Shown: positions 1 to 7,644, counted from the stretch's first letter. The stretch: 36,492 bases of DNA from Pseudomonadota bacterium (GCA_027592105.1 JAQCLA010000003.1:1-36492), one strand, 5' to 3'. Numbers and translations are program-made. Notes: generated by a model from the letters alone, not told the origin.

Positions 1-1
1 A

Positions 2-17
2 TTTGGCCAGGGCCAAA
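2..17. repeat. short perfect inverted repeat at window edge
   Basis: Seven-base arms (TTTGGCC and GGCCAAA) separated by two bases. It may be the tail of a terminator belonging to a gene outside the window, but no T-run follows on either visible side. The rest of positions 18-233 is AT-richer non-coding sequence in which I see no convincing gene. Confidence 0.35.
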
Positions 18-233
18 GATGGCAGAAACATGGCAAAAACTTGATAGATTATTGACAGCCCCTATATGTACGGCAGGGGATGTGAGCAACCCACTGGAAA
101 CTGTGTGTTTTTTCTTTGAGCTATGCGCTGAGGGAATACCTCATATGCGATTTTGGCATCACAGAATCGCATCGTTTTCAGGCAGAAGGGGTCTCACGCC
201 GGAAATGCAAGAGCAATAACAAGGAACGACGAA

Positions 234-557
234 ATGCGAGATTTCGTTGATGGCACTGCCTTCAACTTCGAACAAGGCCAGCGCGCGCGCAAGCTTTTTG
301 CCGCCGTGGTGCTTGCTGCTTTGGATGATGCCATTGCAGATGACAAAAAATACGGCAACGGCCCCGAGCAGATCGCCCGCTGGGCGCGCTCGCGCGATGG
401 CCGCGAAGTGCTGAGCTGTGCGGGTATCGACCCCAATGAGCGCGTCGTTCAGGGCTTGATGTGCTTCGTGTCGCGCGGCGTGCGGACTTCGGTCGCGCTC
501 AGCCGTGAAGAGAGTGAGCGCCGCAGCCAAGCCGAGGCGGAAGCCGAAGCCGCCTGA
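234..557 (+). CDS. small conserved protein, DUF6280-like
   Basis: A 107-residue soluble protein of unknown function. The start at 234 is chosen because AAGGAA lies at 221-226, seven bases upstream; an in-frame ATG at 153 has no such site and would add 27 residues of atypical sequence. The protein is mainly helical in character, with a charged centre (DDAIADDKKYGNGPEQIARW) and a Glu/Ala-rich tail. I recall near-identical short proteins throughout Rhodobacterales grouped as DUF6280, but that family name is from memory. It is monocistronic, followed by a strong terminator and then a convergent tRNA-Leu gene. No signal peptide or membrane segment is visible, and no function should be assigned. 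Confidence 0.8.
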   Translation: MRDFVDGTAFNFEQGQRARKLFAAVVLAALDDAIADDKKYGNGPEQIARWARSRDGREVLSCAGIDPNERVVQGLMCFVSRGVRTSVALSREESERRSQAEAEAEAA

Positions 558-595
558 TTGCCGTGTCGCCGCGCAAGCGGCTACCGCACCCCAAG

Positions 596-627
596 AACGC
601 GCCCCTCGCCGGGCGCGTTTTTCGTTT
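596..627 (+). terminator. intrinsic terminator after the DUF6280-like gene
   Basis: A nine-base perfect stem (AACGCGCCC, 596-604, with GGGCGCGTT, 611-619) and six-base loop is followed by TTTCGTTTT. It lies 39 bases after the stop at 557. Read on the minus strand it lacks a good T-run, so it may only partly serve the convergent tRNA. Confidence 0.85.
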
Positions 628-653
628 TGACGGGCCGTGTGTCAGCTGATTGT

Positions 654-739
654 TGGTGCGGGCGGGGGGACTTGAACCCCCACGGCACAAAGGCCCACGG
701 ATTTTAAGTCCGATATGTCTACCATTCCATCACGCCCGC
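654..739 (-). tRNA. tRNA-Leu (anticodon UAA)
   Basis: On the minus strand the acceptor arms GCGGGCG (739-733) and CGCCCGC (664-658) pair perfectly, followed by discriminator A and an encoded CCA (656-654). The anticodon stem CGGA/TCCG encloses the loop CTTAAAA, giving anticodon TAA at 706-704, which reads UUA/UUG leucine codons. A T-arm of GGGGG/CCCCC with TTCAAGT is present. A long variable arm, as expected for a class II tRNA, makes the gene 86 bases including CCA. The sequence upstream of the gene (741 onward) leads into the recombinase-bearing accessory patch. Confidence 0.95.
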
Positions 740-980
740 AACGCATCTTGGCTAACGGCTTGGGCGGGGATTGGCAATCGCTTGGGCGCGCGGGATGCCA
801 CGCATCGCGCTTTGCGGGTTTTTCACCCTGTTTCATGCCATCTTTATGTAGCGTCACACACGCGTCCTGCGCCCGCAAGCGGCCCGCTGTTGCCGCATTT
901 TCATCAGGGCGCAGAGTGAAAATGCCAGTAATTCAAGCATTAGCGCGGTCTTGAACGTTTGGGATATACCCTATTGCAAC

Positions 981-996
981 ATACCTCCCAAGGTAT
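981..996. repeat. perfect inverted repeat upstream of recombinase
   Basis: Six-base arms ATACCT and AGGTAT with spacer CCCA. It sits 79 bases before the recombinase start. Its size resembles a dimeric protein-binding site, so it could be a recombinase half-site or an operator; this is inference. Confidence 0.5.
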
Positions 997-1027
997 CAAC
1001 ACAACGTCAGGATTTCGCCGCACGCGG

Positions 1028-1055
1028 TAAGGTGATATCAAGGCACAGCACCTTA
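1028..1055. repeat. inverted repeat (TAAGGTG / CACCTTA)
   Basis: Seven-base perfect arms at 1028-1034 and 1049-1055, separated by 14 bases that include the palindrome TGATATCA. The right arm overlaps the direct repeat at 1054-1064. The 28-base span is close to the size of one resolvase dimer site, which makes a recombination site or autoregulatory operator plausible but unproven. Confidence 0.5.
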
Positions 1056-1097
1056 TCGCTACAAGGCCAATGGAATGACCCTATCGTATCGCTACAA
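1054..1097 (+). repeat. pair of 11-base direct repeats around the recombinase start
   Basis: TATCGCTACAA occurs at 1054-1064 and again at 1087-1097, exactly 33 bases apart (three DNA turns). The ATG at 1075 lies between them, so the second copy is inside the coding region. Such phased repeats could bind the recombinase or another regulator at its own promoter. Confidence 0.5.
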
Positions 1098-1773
1098 TCC
1101 GCAGGCAAAGCCACAGACGGTCCTATACGTTCGCCTTTCGACGACAGAGCAAACCATCAGCGCACAGCGCCAGCAGGCTGAAAGCCTCGGCTACGTGGTT
1201 GATAAGGTCATCGAGGATCACATTGTGCCGGGTGTGACCACCGCATTTCTGGATCGTGAGGGTGGTCAACGTCTCTTCGCCACCTTGCGGGAGGGGGATG
1301 TTTTATTGGTGCGATGGCTGGATCGCTTGGGTCACAACTATGACGATATCCAGCGCATCATGGGCCTGTTTTTTGAGCGTGGCGTGACCATCAAGACGTT
1401 GATCAACGAGCTGACGTTCGACGCGCAACCAAAAGACGCCGAACAAAAAGCATTGCGCGATGCCATGATGTCTTTCATGTCGGCCATGGCACATGCGCAG
1501 GCGACTGCGAACCGTGAGGCACAAGCCGCAGGCATCGCCAATGCCAAGGCGCGCAACCCGACAGCCTACAAGGGTCGTAAACCTTCTTATACCCAAGAAA
1601 ACATAGATCAAATCCGCCAGATGTCCGGCGATGGTCTGGGTGTGAATGAAATTGCCCGGCGGTTGGGTTTGAGCAAGTTTCTGGTGTCACGCATCAACAA
1701 AGACACAACAGCGGCTTACGAGGCGCTCGAGCGTTGGGGCATCAACGCTGAACCGCACTCCAAAAAAGTGTAA
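1075..1773 (+). CDS. small serine recombinase (resolvase/invertase family)
   Basis: A 232-residue protein with the resolvase catalytic N-terminus. LYVRLSTTEQ places Arg20 and nucleophile Ser22 where gamma-delta resolvase has Arg8 and Ser10. Arg61 fits Arg45, and WLDRLGH places Arg84 at Arg68 but His87 where Arg71 is expected. A helical linker (about 125-160), GRKP and a C-terminal helix-turn-helix (about 173-207, with NEIARRLGLSKFLVSRI) follow. Such proteins resolve plasmid or transposon cointegrates or invert DNA. The start at 1075 has only a weak AAGG upstream. It stands alone between tRNA-Leu and apt, is AT-richer than its neighbours, and has no partner transposase, so it is probably acquired or a remnant. 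The Arg-to-His change may lower activity. Confidence 0.88.
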   Translation: MTLSYRYNPQAKPQTVLYVRLSTTEQTISAQRQQAESLGYVVDKVIEDHIVPGVTTAFLDREGGQRLFATLREGDVLLVRWLDRLGHNYDDIQRIMGLFFERGVTIKTLINELTFDAQPKDAEQKALRDAMMSFMSAMAHAQATANREAQAAGIANAKARNPTAYKGRKPSYTQENIDQIRQMSGDGLGVNEIARRLGLSKFLVSRINKDTTAAYEALERWGINAEPHSKKV

Positions 1774-1796
1774 TTTCTGTCATCCCCGCCGTCGCC

Positions 1797-2336
1797 CTAA
1801 TGGCCGTCGAAGGCGCACAGCGCGTGGACAGGCACGCCCATCGCCTCAAGCCGCGCGCGGCCGCCCAGTTCGGGCAGGTCGATGACGAAGGCGCAGCCCA
1901 CGACCTCGGCGCCCAAGGCTTCAACCAGCCGAATACCCGCCTCGGCCGTGCCGCCCGTGGCCAGTAGATCATCGACGAGCAGCACCTTTTGACCTGGCGC
2001 CAGCGCGTCGTCATGAATCTCGACTGTCGCGCGGCCGTATTCGAGGGTGTAATCCTGTGCGATGGTGGCAGCGGGCAGCTTGCCTTGTTTGCGGATCGGC
2101 ACGAAACCCTTGGAGAGTTGATGGGCCACTGCGCCGCCGAGGATGAAGCCGCGCGCCTCGAGCCCCACCACCATATCGATCCGTTCGCCCACGAATGGGG
2201 CGAGCAGCTGGTCGACCGCAAGCCGAAAGCCGCGCGGATCTTGGAAGAGCGTGGTCACATCGCGAAACATGATCCCTTCATGGGGAAAATCCGGGATGGT
2301 GCGGATATAGTCTTGGATCGATTTCTGGCTCGGCAT
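1797..2336 (-). CDS. apt: adenine phosphoribosyltransferase
   Basis: A 179-residue cytoplasmic enzyme that converts adenine and PRPP to AMP and pyrophosphate in purine salvage. The type I PRPP-binding loop is clear at about residues 118-131 (LLVDDLLATGGTAEAG), preceded by the family segment GLEARGFILGG near residue 58. The start at 2336 is preceded by AAGGACAG at about eight bases; a longer frame from 2414 adds residues foreign to the family. It lies 23 bases downstream of the DUF2927 gene and is probably co-transcribed with it. Length is normal for the family. Confidence 0.96.
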   Translation of the reverse strand: MPSQKSIQDYIRTIPDFPHEGIMFRDVTTLFQDPRGFRLAVDQLLAPFVGERIDMVVGLEARGFILGGAVAHQLSKGFVPIRKQGKLPAATIAQDYTLEYGRATVEIHDDALAPGQKVLLVDDLLATGGTAEAGIRLVEALGAEVVGCAFVIDLPELGGRARLEAMGVPVHALCAFDGH

Positions 2337-2359
2337 CGGGCTGTCCTTGAATGGGCCGC

Positions 2360-3028
2360 TCAGCGGCTTGGGTAGTGGCGGCGGAGTGCAGCGGCATCTT
2401 GCCCGCGCAGCCATACGGTGGCGTTATCGGCCTCGGAAAAGATCGAGCGTGTATAGGCCGGGCTGTCGATATCGGTCGGAAGGCCCAAGGCTTGGACCAA
2501 CTCCTCTAAAACGACGGAGGCGATCTCGCGGCGGCGAATTTCTTGGCTGATCGCGATAGCGGCTGACAAGATCGTGCCACCACGCGAGCGCAGCGCAACA
2601 CGGGCGATGGCCATTTCGCTGCCGTCAAGCTCAGCAATACTGGTGCCGGTGATCCGTGCGCCTTGCGGTGTGGCGACAAGGTAGAAGGGAATGTCGACTG
2701 TCCCCTCGTAGACGCGCCGCAAGCGCAGTGCGGTACCGGTGGCGTTGATCTCGGCGATGGCTGTGTCGATGGCGCGGTCGACAAGATCGAGCTTGTAGCC
2801 GGGAAAGCTGGGCGCGACATCGGCGATGCCGATGCGCAGATCCTGTCGCCGCGCCTCGGGCCAGCGGATCAGGGGCTTGGTGCATGTGCCGCCCGGTGGG
2901 GCCGCACAGGCGACAAGCCGGTAGAAATCTTCATCCGAGATCATGTCGGGCACGGCGATGAATTCCTGGGCCGTCGCAGCGGTGGAGGCGAGGCTGAAAA
3001 GCAGGGCAAGGGCGAGGCGGCGCAACAT
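2360..3028 (-). CDS. secreted DUF2927 family protein
   Basis: A 222-residue protein beginning with a classical signal peptide: LRR, a hydrophobic stretch, then ending STAATAQ near residue 21, so it is probably periplasmic. The body resembles the DUF2927 family of alphaproteobacteria, with the segments EIRRREIASVVLEELVQALGLP and a late IFSEAD. That second half has a metallopeptidase-like helix arrangement, but I see no HExxH. The start at 3028 is chosen because it places the signal peptide at the N-terminus; the Shine-Dalgarno sequence is weak. It precedes apt by 23 bases. The function is unknown and the pairing with apt may be incidental. Confidence 0.8.
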   Translation of the reverse strand: MLRRLALALLFSLASTAATAQEFIAVPDMISDEDFYRLVACAAPPGGTCTKPLIRWPEARRQDLRIGIADVAPSFPGYKLDLVDRAIDTAIAEINATGTALRLRRVYEGTVDIPFYLVATPQGARITGTSIAELDGSEMAIARVALRSRGGTILSAAIAISQEIRRREIASVVLEELVQALGLPTDIDSPAYTRSIFSEADNATVWLRGQDAAALRRHYPSR

Positions 3029-3153
3029 GCGCACAGGTGACGCAAAGCGCGGGGCGAGTGCAAGCAGCTCGCGCGTCGCGGTGGTCGGGTTGTTGCATGA
3101 GAACCGCGTGGGAGGATGGGCCGGCATGAGTATTTGTGAAGCAAAGAGGGCGC

Positions 3154-3176
3154 GTTAACCTTGATGGAGGGTTAAC
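3154..3176. repeat. inverted repeat overlapping the AlkD stop
   Basis: Perfect seven-base arms GTTAACC (3154-3160) and GGTTAAC (3170-3176) with a nine-base spacer. The stop codon of the AlkD-like gene lies in the right arm. It may act as a weak transcript end for the glmU operon, though no clean T-run follows on the minus strand. Confidence 0.45.
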
Positions 3177-3855
3177 GGCCAAGCTGGCGGGCCGCTTCCT
3201 TGCGGGCGAAAGGTTTGAGGGTGGCGCCATTGGTTGCCAGCCACGCGGTGACGGCATCGGGTTCGCGCTTGGACAGCTCGCGCAACCACCACGCGATGGC
3301 TTTTTGGATGAACCAGTCGCGCTCGGGGGCTAGCGTTTCGCACCAGCCAAGGATGGATTGGCGCGCCGCCGCCTCGGTCGCATTCGGGTGGCGGGCCTTG
3401 GTGAAAGGCAGCGCAAAGACCAGTGCCGCGCGCCGGGTCCACATGTGATCGGATACGGTCCATTCCGCCAATATCTGGAGGCGGCGGGGGTCTTGCATCA
3501 CCCGCTTGGCGCCGCTTTGGGCCACGGCATCGGCGATGGCCCAGCTGTCGAAATCTCGCACGAACCCGGTGATGCAATCCCATGCGGCATGGTCATCAGG
3601 GCGGATACGGGCTTGGATGAACAATTTGCCTGCCGCGATCCGCGCCTCGAAGATATCGCTGGCCCAAAGCCCTTGGGCAAGCGTGACAAGGCCGGACTGA
3701 TCCAAGGCTTTTCGCCATTCATCGGCCAAACCGCCCGTCAGCGCGTTGGACAGGCCCAGAACCTCGCGCGTTTGTTTGTGATAGGTGGCCATTTCTGCGG
3801 CGCGGGCCGGGTCGGCATGGGCGCGCAGGGCTGCGATGGCATCATCCGCTGTCAT
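3172..3855 (-). CDS. AlkD-like DNA alkylation repair protein
   Basis: A 227-residue HEAT-like-repeat protein of the AlkD DNA glycosylase family, which excises cationic alkylated bases such as 3-methyladenine and 7-methylguanine. In the sequence, DFDSWAIADAVA carries Trp105 and Asp109 with the same spacing as Trp109 and Asp113 of Bacillus cereus AlkD. The segment MWTRRAALVF at 138-147 matches the conserved Arg region (Arg148 in AlkD). Its ATG at 3855 overlaps the stop of the GNAT gene as ATGA, so translation is probably coupled. It is the last gene of the glmU-glmS-GNAT-AlkD unit. Assignment to the family is firm; substrate is inferred. Confidence 0.87.
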   Translation of the reverse strand: MTADDAIAALRAHADPARAAEMATYHKQTREVLGLSNALTGGLADEWRKALDQSGLVTLAQGLWASDIFEARIAAGKLFIQARIRPDDHAAWDCITGFVRDFDSWAIADAVAQSGAKRVMQDPRRLQILAEWTVSDHMWTRRAALVFALPFTKARHPNATEAAARQSILGWCETLAPERDWFIQKAIAWWLRELSKREPDAVTAWLATNGATLKPFARKEAARQLGR

Positions 3856-4448
3856 CTTGGCCGCGCGATCAGCCCATCGAGATGGGCGCGGATGACCGGC
3901 CATTCCTGCGCGGTGATGGAATAGACCGCCGTGTCGCGGATCGTGCCATTGGGCGAGGTTTGATGCGCGCGCAAGATACCGTCGAGCTGTGCGCCCAAAC
4001 GCTCGATCGCGCGGCGCGATTGGCTATTCAGGCGGTGGGTGCGAAACTCGACCGCGAGGCAGGACCAGATCTCGAAGGCATGGCCCAGCAAAAGGCGCTT
4101 GGCCTCGGTGTTGAGCGGGCCGCGCTGGGCGGAAGGCGCGATCCAGGTCGAGCCGATCTCGACGCGCGGCGTGGCGTGGTCGATATTCATGTAGCTGGTC
4201 ATGCCGATGGGCGTGCCGGATGCATCGAGCTGAGTGAAGGGGATCATCGCGCCGATATCGCGCAGGCGCAGGCGGCGGTCGATCTCGGCCAGCATGCCCG
4301 TGGGTGCGGGGATGGCCGTGTACCACAGCTTGTGCAGATCGCCTGCCGCGCTGGCCTCGGACAGTGGTTCGGCATGCATGCGGTCAAGCGGTATCAAGGT
4401 GACTTGACGGCCGCGCAGGGTCAGGTTCGGGGGGCCAAGGCGGTTCAT
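3852..4448 (-). CDS. GNAT family N-acetyltransferase (RimJ/RimL-like)
   Basis: A 198-residue acetyltransferase of the RimJ/RimL-like group that acetylates N-termini or small molecules using acetyl-CoA. The order of elements is typical: TLRGRQVTLIPLD at the start, IGMTSYMNIDHATPRVEIGSTWI in the centre, and the pair EFRTHRLNSQSRRAIERLGAQ and DGILRAHQ near the end. Its start overlaps the glmS stop by four bases and its stop overlaps the AlkD start by four bases (ATGA in both cases). The tight coupling suggests shared expression, but a role in amino-sugar metabolism is not shown. The substrate is unknown. Confidence 0.88.
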   Translation of the reverse strand: MNRLGPPNLTLRGRQVTLIPLDRMHAEPLSEASAAGDLHKLWYTAIPAPTGMLAEIDRRLRLRDIGAMIPFTQLDASGTPIGMTSYMNIDHATPRVEIGSTWIAPSAQRGPLNTEAKRLLLGHAFEIWSCLAVEFRTHRLNSQSRRAIERLGAQLDGILRAHQTSPNGTIRDTAVYSITAQEWPVIRAHLDGLIARPR

Positions 4449-6253
4449 TCCACGGTCACCGATTTGGCGAGGTTGCGGGGCTGGTCCACATCGGTGCCTT
4501 TGGCAATCGCGGTGTGATAGGCCAAAAGCTGTGCGGGGATGGCATAGACCAAGGGCGCGGCCAGCCGCCCTGCGGCGGGCAGGGTCAGGGTGGCTTGCGT
4601 GCCCTCGGCGGCGATGGCGGCACCGGCCGCATCGGTGATCAGCGTGACCTGACCGCCGCGGGCCATCACCTCTTGCATATTCGAGACGGTCTTGTCGAAG
4701 AGCGCGTCATGGGGGGCAAAGACCAGCACGGGTAGGGTGCGGTCGATCAACGCGATGGGGCCGTGTTTCAGCTCGCCCGAGGCATAGGCTTCGGCGTGGA
4801 TGTAGCTGAGTTCTTTGAGTTTCAGTGCCGCCTCAAGCGCTGTCGCATACATCACGCCGCGCCCGAGAAACAGGGCCGAGCGCGCCTCGGCCAGACCGGC
4901 GGCGATGGCAGCGATCTCGGGCTCGCAGGCGAGCGTTTGGCGCATCTGGTCGGGGACATGGCGCAGCGCGTCGAGTTCTTGCCCGATCTGGGCTGGTGTC
5001 AGCGCGCCGCGCTGGCCCGCCGCATGCAGTGCCAAAAGCGCCAGCACGGCCAGCTGGTTTGTATAGGCTTTGGTCGAGGCGACCGAAACCTCGACCCCTG
5101 CCAAGATCGCCAGCGCCACATCGCTTTCGCGCGCGATGGATGAGGTGCCCACATTGACGAGGCTTGCCACCATCTCGGCCCGTCCGCGCAGGTAGCGAAG
5201 CGCTGCCAGCGTATCGGCAGTCTCGCCTGATTGGCTGACGACAAGGGCCAGCGTGCGCGGGGCCAAGGGCGGCTCGCGATAGCGGAATTCCGAGGCGACA
5301 TCGACCTCGCAAGGGATGCCTGCGACCTGTTCGAACCAGTATTTCGCGGTCAGGCAGGAATAATAGCCCGTGCCGCAGGCCACCATCACAACCCGGTCGA
5401 AGCGCGAGAAATCGAGGCTTTCGGGAAAGACCGGCAGCGCGCCCGGCGCGTAGCGGGCCAGCGCCTCGGCCAGCACGCGGGGCTGTTCATGGATCTCTTT
5501 GGCCATGAAATGCTTGTAGCCCGCCTTGTCGATTACGGCGGCGCCGATCTCGATCCGGGTTTTGGGGCGGCTGGCGGGGGCGCCGGTTTCATCGAAGATC
5601 TCGGCGCCTTTGCGGGTGATGAAGGCGATGTCGCCCTCGTCAAGATAGGTGATCTGATCGGTCATGGGCGCCAGCGCGATGGCGTCAGAGCCGACATACA
5701 TCTCGCCCTCGCCATGACCAATGGCCAAGGGCGAGCCACGCCGCGCGGCGATCAGCAGATCATCATGCCCATCGAACAAGAAACACAGCGCAAAGGCCCC
5801 CTCGAGCCGCGCGATGGTGGCCTTGGCCGCCTCACGCGGGGTCATGCCGCCCGCCATGAAACGCGCGCAGAGATGGGCGACGGTTTCGGTGTCGGTTTCG
5901 CTTTCGAAATTGGAGCCCGCAAGCTCGGCCCGCAATTCGCGGTAATTCTCGATGATGCCGTTATGAACCACAGCCACGGAGCCGTTTTGATGGGGGTGGG
6001 CGTTGGCCTCGGAGGGCGCGCCATGGGTGGCCCAGCGGGTATGCCCGATGCCGGCCTTGCCCGGCAGCGGCTCATGCACCAGCCGGTCGGAGAGGTTGAT
6101 CAGCTTGCCCACCGCGCGGCGGCGGTCGAGGTGACCGTTTTGCAGGGTCGCGATGCCCGCGCTGTCATAGCCGCGATATTCCAGCCGCTTGAGCGCCTCG
6201 AGGATCAGGGGGGCGACCTCATGGCTGCCCAGAACGCCGACGATACCGCACAT
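4445..6253 (-). CDS. glmS: glutamine--fructose-6-phosphate aminotransferase (isomerizing)
   Basis: A 602-residue enzyme that makes glucosamine-6-phosphate from fructose-6-phosphate and glutamine, the first step to UDP-GlcNAc for peptidoglycan and LPS. Cys2 (MCGIVG) is the glutaminase nucleophile once Met1 is removed. TRWATHG and the glutaminase domain occupy roughly residues 2-220. Two SIS sugar-isomerase domains follow (about 285-420 and 450-590, with ACGTGYYSC and SQSGETADT), and the C-terminus DQPRNLAKSVTVE is canonical. It starts three bases after the glmU stop and overlaps the GNAT gene. Length is normal. No glmS ribozyme is expected here, since that leader is typical of Gram-positive bacteria, and none is seen. 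Confidence 0.98.
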   Translation of the reverse strand: MCGIVGVLGSHEVAPLILEALKRLEYRGYDSAGIATLQNGHLDRRRAVGKLINLSDRLVHEPLPGKAGIGHTRWATHGAPSEANAHPHQNGSVAVVHNGIIENYRELRAELAGSNFESETDTETVAHLCARFMAGGMTPREAAKATIARLEGAFALCFLFDGHDDLLIAARRGSPLAIGHGEGEMYVGSDAIALAPMTDQITYLDEGDIAFITRKGAEIFDETGAPASRPKTRIEIGAAVIDKAGYKHFMAKEIHEQPRVLAEALARYAPGALPVFPESLDFSRFDRVVMVACGTGYYSCLTAKYWFEQVAGIPCEVDVASEFRYREPPLAPRTLALVVSQSGETADTLAALRYLRGRAEMVASLVNVGTSSIARESDVALAILAGVEVSVASTKAYTNQLAVLALLALHAAGQRGALTPAQIGQELDALRHVPDQMRQTLACEPEIAAIAAGLAEARSALFLGRGVMYATALEAALKLKELSYIHAEAYASGELKHGPIALIDRTLPVLVFAPHDALFDKTVSNMQEVMARGGQVTLITDAAGAAIAAEGTQATLTLPAAGRLAAPLVYAIPAQLLAYHTAIAKGTDVDQPRNLAKSVTVE

Positions 6254-6256
6254 GGT

Positions 6257-7630
6257 TTAACCTTTCCTACCCGCCTTGATGGCGCGCAAACGCTCCATCA
6301 GGCGGATTGCCAGACCGGGCTTGTTGACCTGCTTGGCGCGGGCCAAGGCCAGCGCGCCGGGGGCCACATCCTCGGTGATGACCGAGCCCGAGGCGGTCAT
6401 GGCGCGATCGCCAAGGCTGACGGGGGCCACCAGCATGGTGTTGGAGCCGACAAAGACATCGCGCCCGATCATGGTGCGATGCTTCATCACGCCATCATAG
6501 TTGCAGGTGATGGTGCCGGCGCCGATATTGCTACCGTCCCCAATCTCGGCATCGCCGATATAGCTGAGGTGATTGACCTTGGCTCCTTCGCCGATCTGGG
6601 CCTCTTTCACCTCGACGAAATTGCCGATGCGCGCGTCATTGCCGATTTCCGCGCCGGGGCGCAGGCGGGCATAGGGGCCGATCACCGCGCCCGCGCTGAC
6701 ATGGCACCCCTCAAGATGGGAGAAAGCGCGGATGCGCGCGCCGCTTTCTACCGTGACGCCAGGGCCGAAGACGACATGCGGTTCGATCTCGGCATCGCGG
6801 CCGACCCATGTATCTTGCGCGAAAATCACGGTCTCGGGGGCTTGCATGGCGACGCCATCGGCCAGCATTGCGGCACGGCGGGCGGCTTGAAAGGCAATCT
6901 CGGCCTGGGCGAGCTCGGTACGGGAATTGATGCCCAGCGTTTCAGCCTCGGGGCAAAGAATGGCGGTGGCAGAAAGGCCCTCGGCCATGGCAAGGGCGGG
7001 CAGATCGGTAAGGTAATATTCGCCCGCCGTGTTGTGGTTGCCGACCGCGCCCAACAGGCGCAGCATGGCCGCCGCATCGCCCGCCATCAGCCCGGAATTG
7101 CAGATGGTGACGGCGCGCTCTGCCTCGGTCGCATCCTTGGCCTCGACAATGCGCAAAAGCTTGTCGCCATCCATGATAAGCCGCCCATAGCGACCGGGAT
7201 CGGCGGCATCGAAACCTAACACGACGATATCGTGATGCGCGCGCGCGGCCTGCATCGCGGCAAGGGTTTCCTCTGAAATGAAGGGTGTATCGGCGTAAAG
7301 CACGATCAGGCCGCCGGAAAAATCGGACAGGAGGGGGGCGGCTTGCAAGACGGCATGGCCGGTGCCCAGTTGTTCCTCCTGCCGGACGCATTCGGCCCAA
7401 GGGGCAAGGTCGGTGACGGTTTTCTCGACCATATCGGCCCCGTGGCCGGTGACGACGATGATGCGTGCGGGCGACAGGCTGCCCGCCGCGGCCAGCGCAT
7501 GCGCGATCAGCGGCACGCCGCCCAGCTTGTGCAGCGGTTTAGGCAGATCGGAATTCATCCGCGTGCCTTGGCCCGCGGCCAGCACGACCACTGCGATCGG
7601 CCGCTCCTCGCCCCTGTCCGAATTATCCAC
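6257..7630 (-). CDS. glmU: bifunctional UDP-GlcNAc pyrophosphorylase / glucosamine-1-phosphate acetyltransferase
   Basis: A 457-residue enzyme that acetylates glucosamine-1-phosphate and then uridylylates it to UDP-GlcNAc. The N-terminal nucleotidyltransferase carries VVLAAGQGTRMNSDLPK near residue 15, with GTGHAVLQA and the loop YADTP further on. The C-terminal half (from about residue 255) is a left-handed beta-helix of hexapeptide repeats, with RLRPGAEIG, NFVEVKEA and YIGDAEIGDGSNIGAG. The start is taken as GTG at 7630 because GAGGGG lies eight bases upstream; an ATG at 7699 would add 23 non-family residues. It heads the operon and is followed by glmS. Confidence 0.96.
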   Translation of the reverse strand: MDNSDRGEERPIAVVVLAAGQGTRMNSDLPKPLHKLGGVPLIAHALAAAGSLSPARIIVVTGHGADMVEKTVTDLAPWAECVRQEEQLGTGHAVLQAAPLLSDFSGGLIVLYADTPFISEETLAAMQAARAHHDIVVLGFDAADPGRYGRLIMDGDKLLRIVEAKDATEAERAVTICNSGLMAGDAAAMLRLLGAVGNHNTAGEYYLTDLPALAMAEGLSATAILCPEAETLGINSRTELAQAEIAFQAARRAAMLADGVAMQAPETVIFAQDTWVGRDAEIEPHVVFGPGVTVESGARIRAFSHLEGCHVSAGAVIGPYARLRPGAEIGNDARIGNFVEVKEAQIGEGAKVNHLSYIGDAEIGDGSNIGAGTITCNYDGVMKHRTMIGRDVFVGSNTMLVAPVSLGDRAMTASGSVITEDVAPGALALARAKQVNKPGLAIRLMERLRAIKAGRKG

Positions 7631-7638
7631 GCTGCTGT

Positions 7639-7644
7639 CCCCTC
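7639..7644 (-). promoter_or_regulatory. ribosome binding site deciding the glmU GTG start
   Basis: GAGGGG on the minus strand, eight bases before the GTG at 7630. No comparable site precedes the upstream ATG at 7699. Confidence 0.75.

Larger units (their letters stand above)
741..1074. other. non-coding accessory leader with repeats
   Basis: A 334-base stretch without a credible gene, separating tRNA-Leu from the serine recombinase. The half nearer the recombinase (about 900-1074) is visibly AT-richer than the flanking housekeeping genes. It contains a perfect inverted repeat at 981-996, a second at 1028-1055, and the first copy of an 11-base direct repeat at 1054-1064. These are candidate recombinase sites or operators. 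The tRNA promoter must also lie here, but I could not identify it with confidence. Confidence 0.5.

Noticed and set aside
19..219. Short open frame at the window start
   Set aside because: Weak ribosome site, no recognisable similarity, and it lies in AT-rich sequence immediately upstream of a better supported gene.
870..878. Nine-base copy of the tRNA-Leu 5' end (CGCCCGCAA) as a possible attachment-site duplication
   Set aside because: Too short and GC-rich to separate from chance; integrases that use tRNA genes normally duplicate the 3' part, and this recombinase is of the serine type.
5231..7219. Long open frame antisense to glmS and glmU (about 660 residues)
   Set aside because: It runs across two well-identified genes on the other strand, has no family motifs and no ribosome site; it reflects codon bias.
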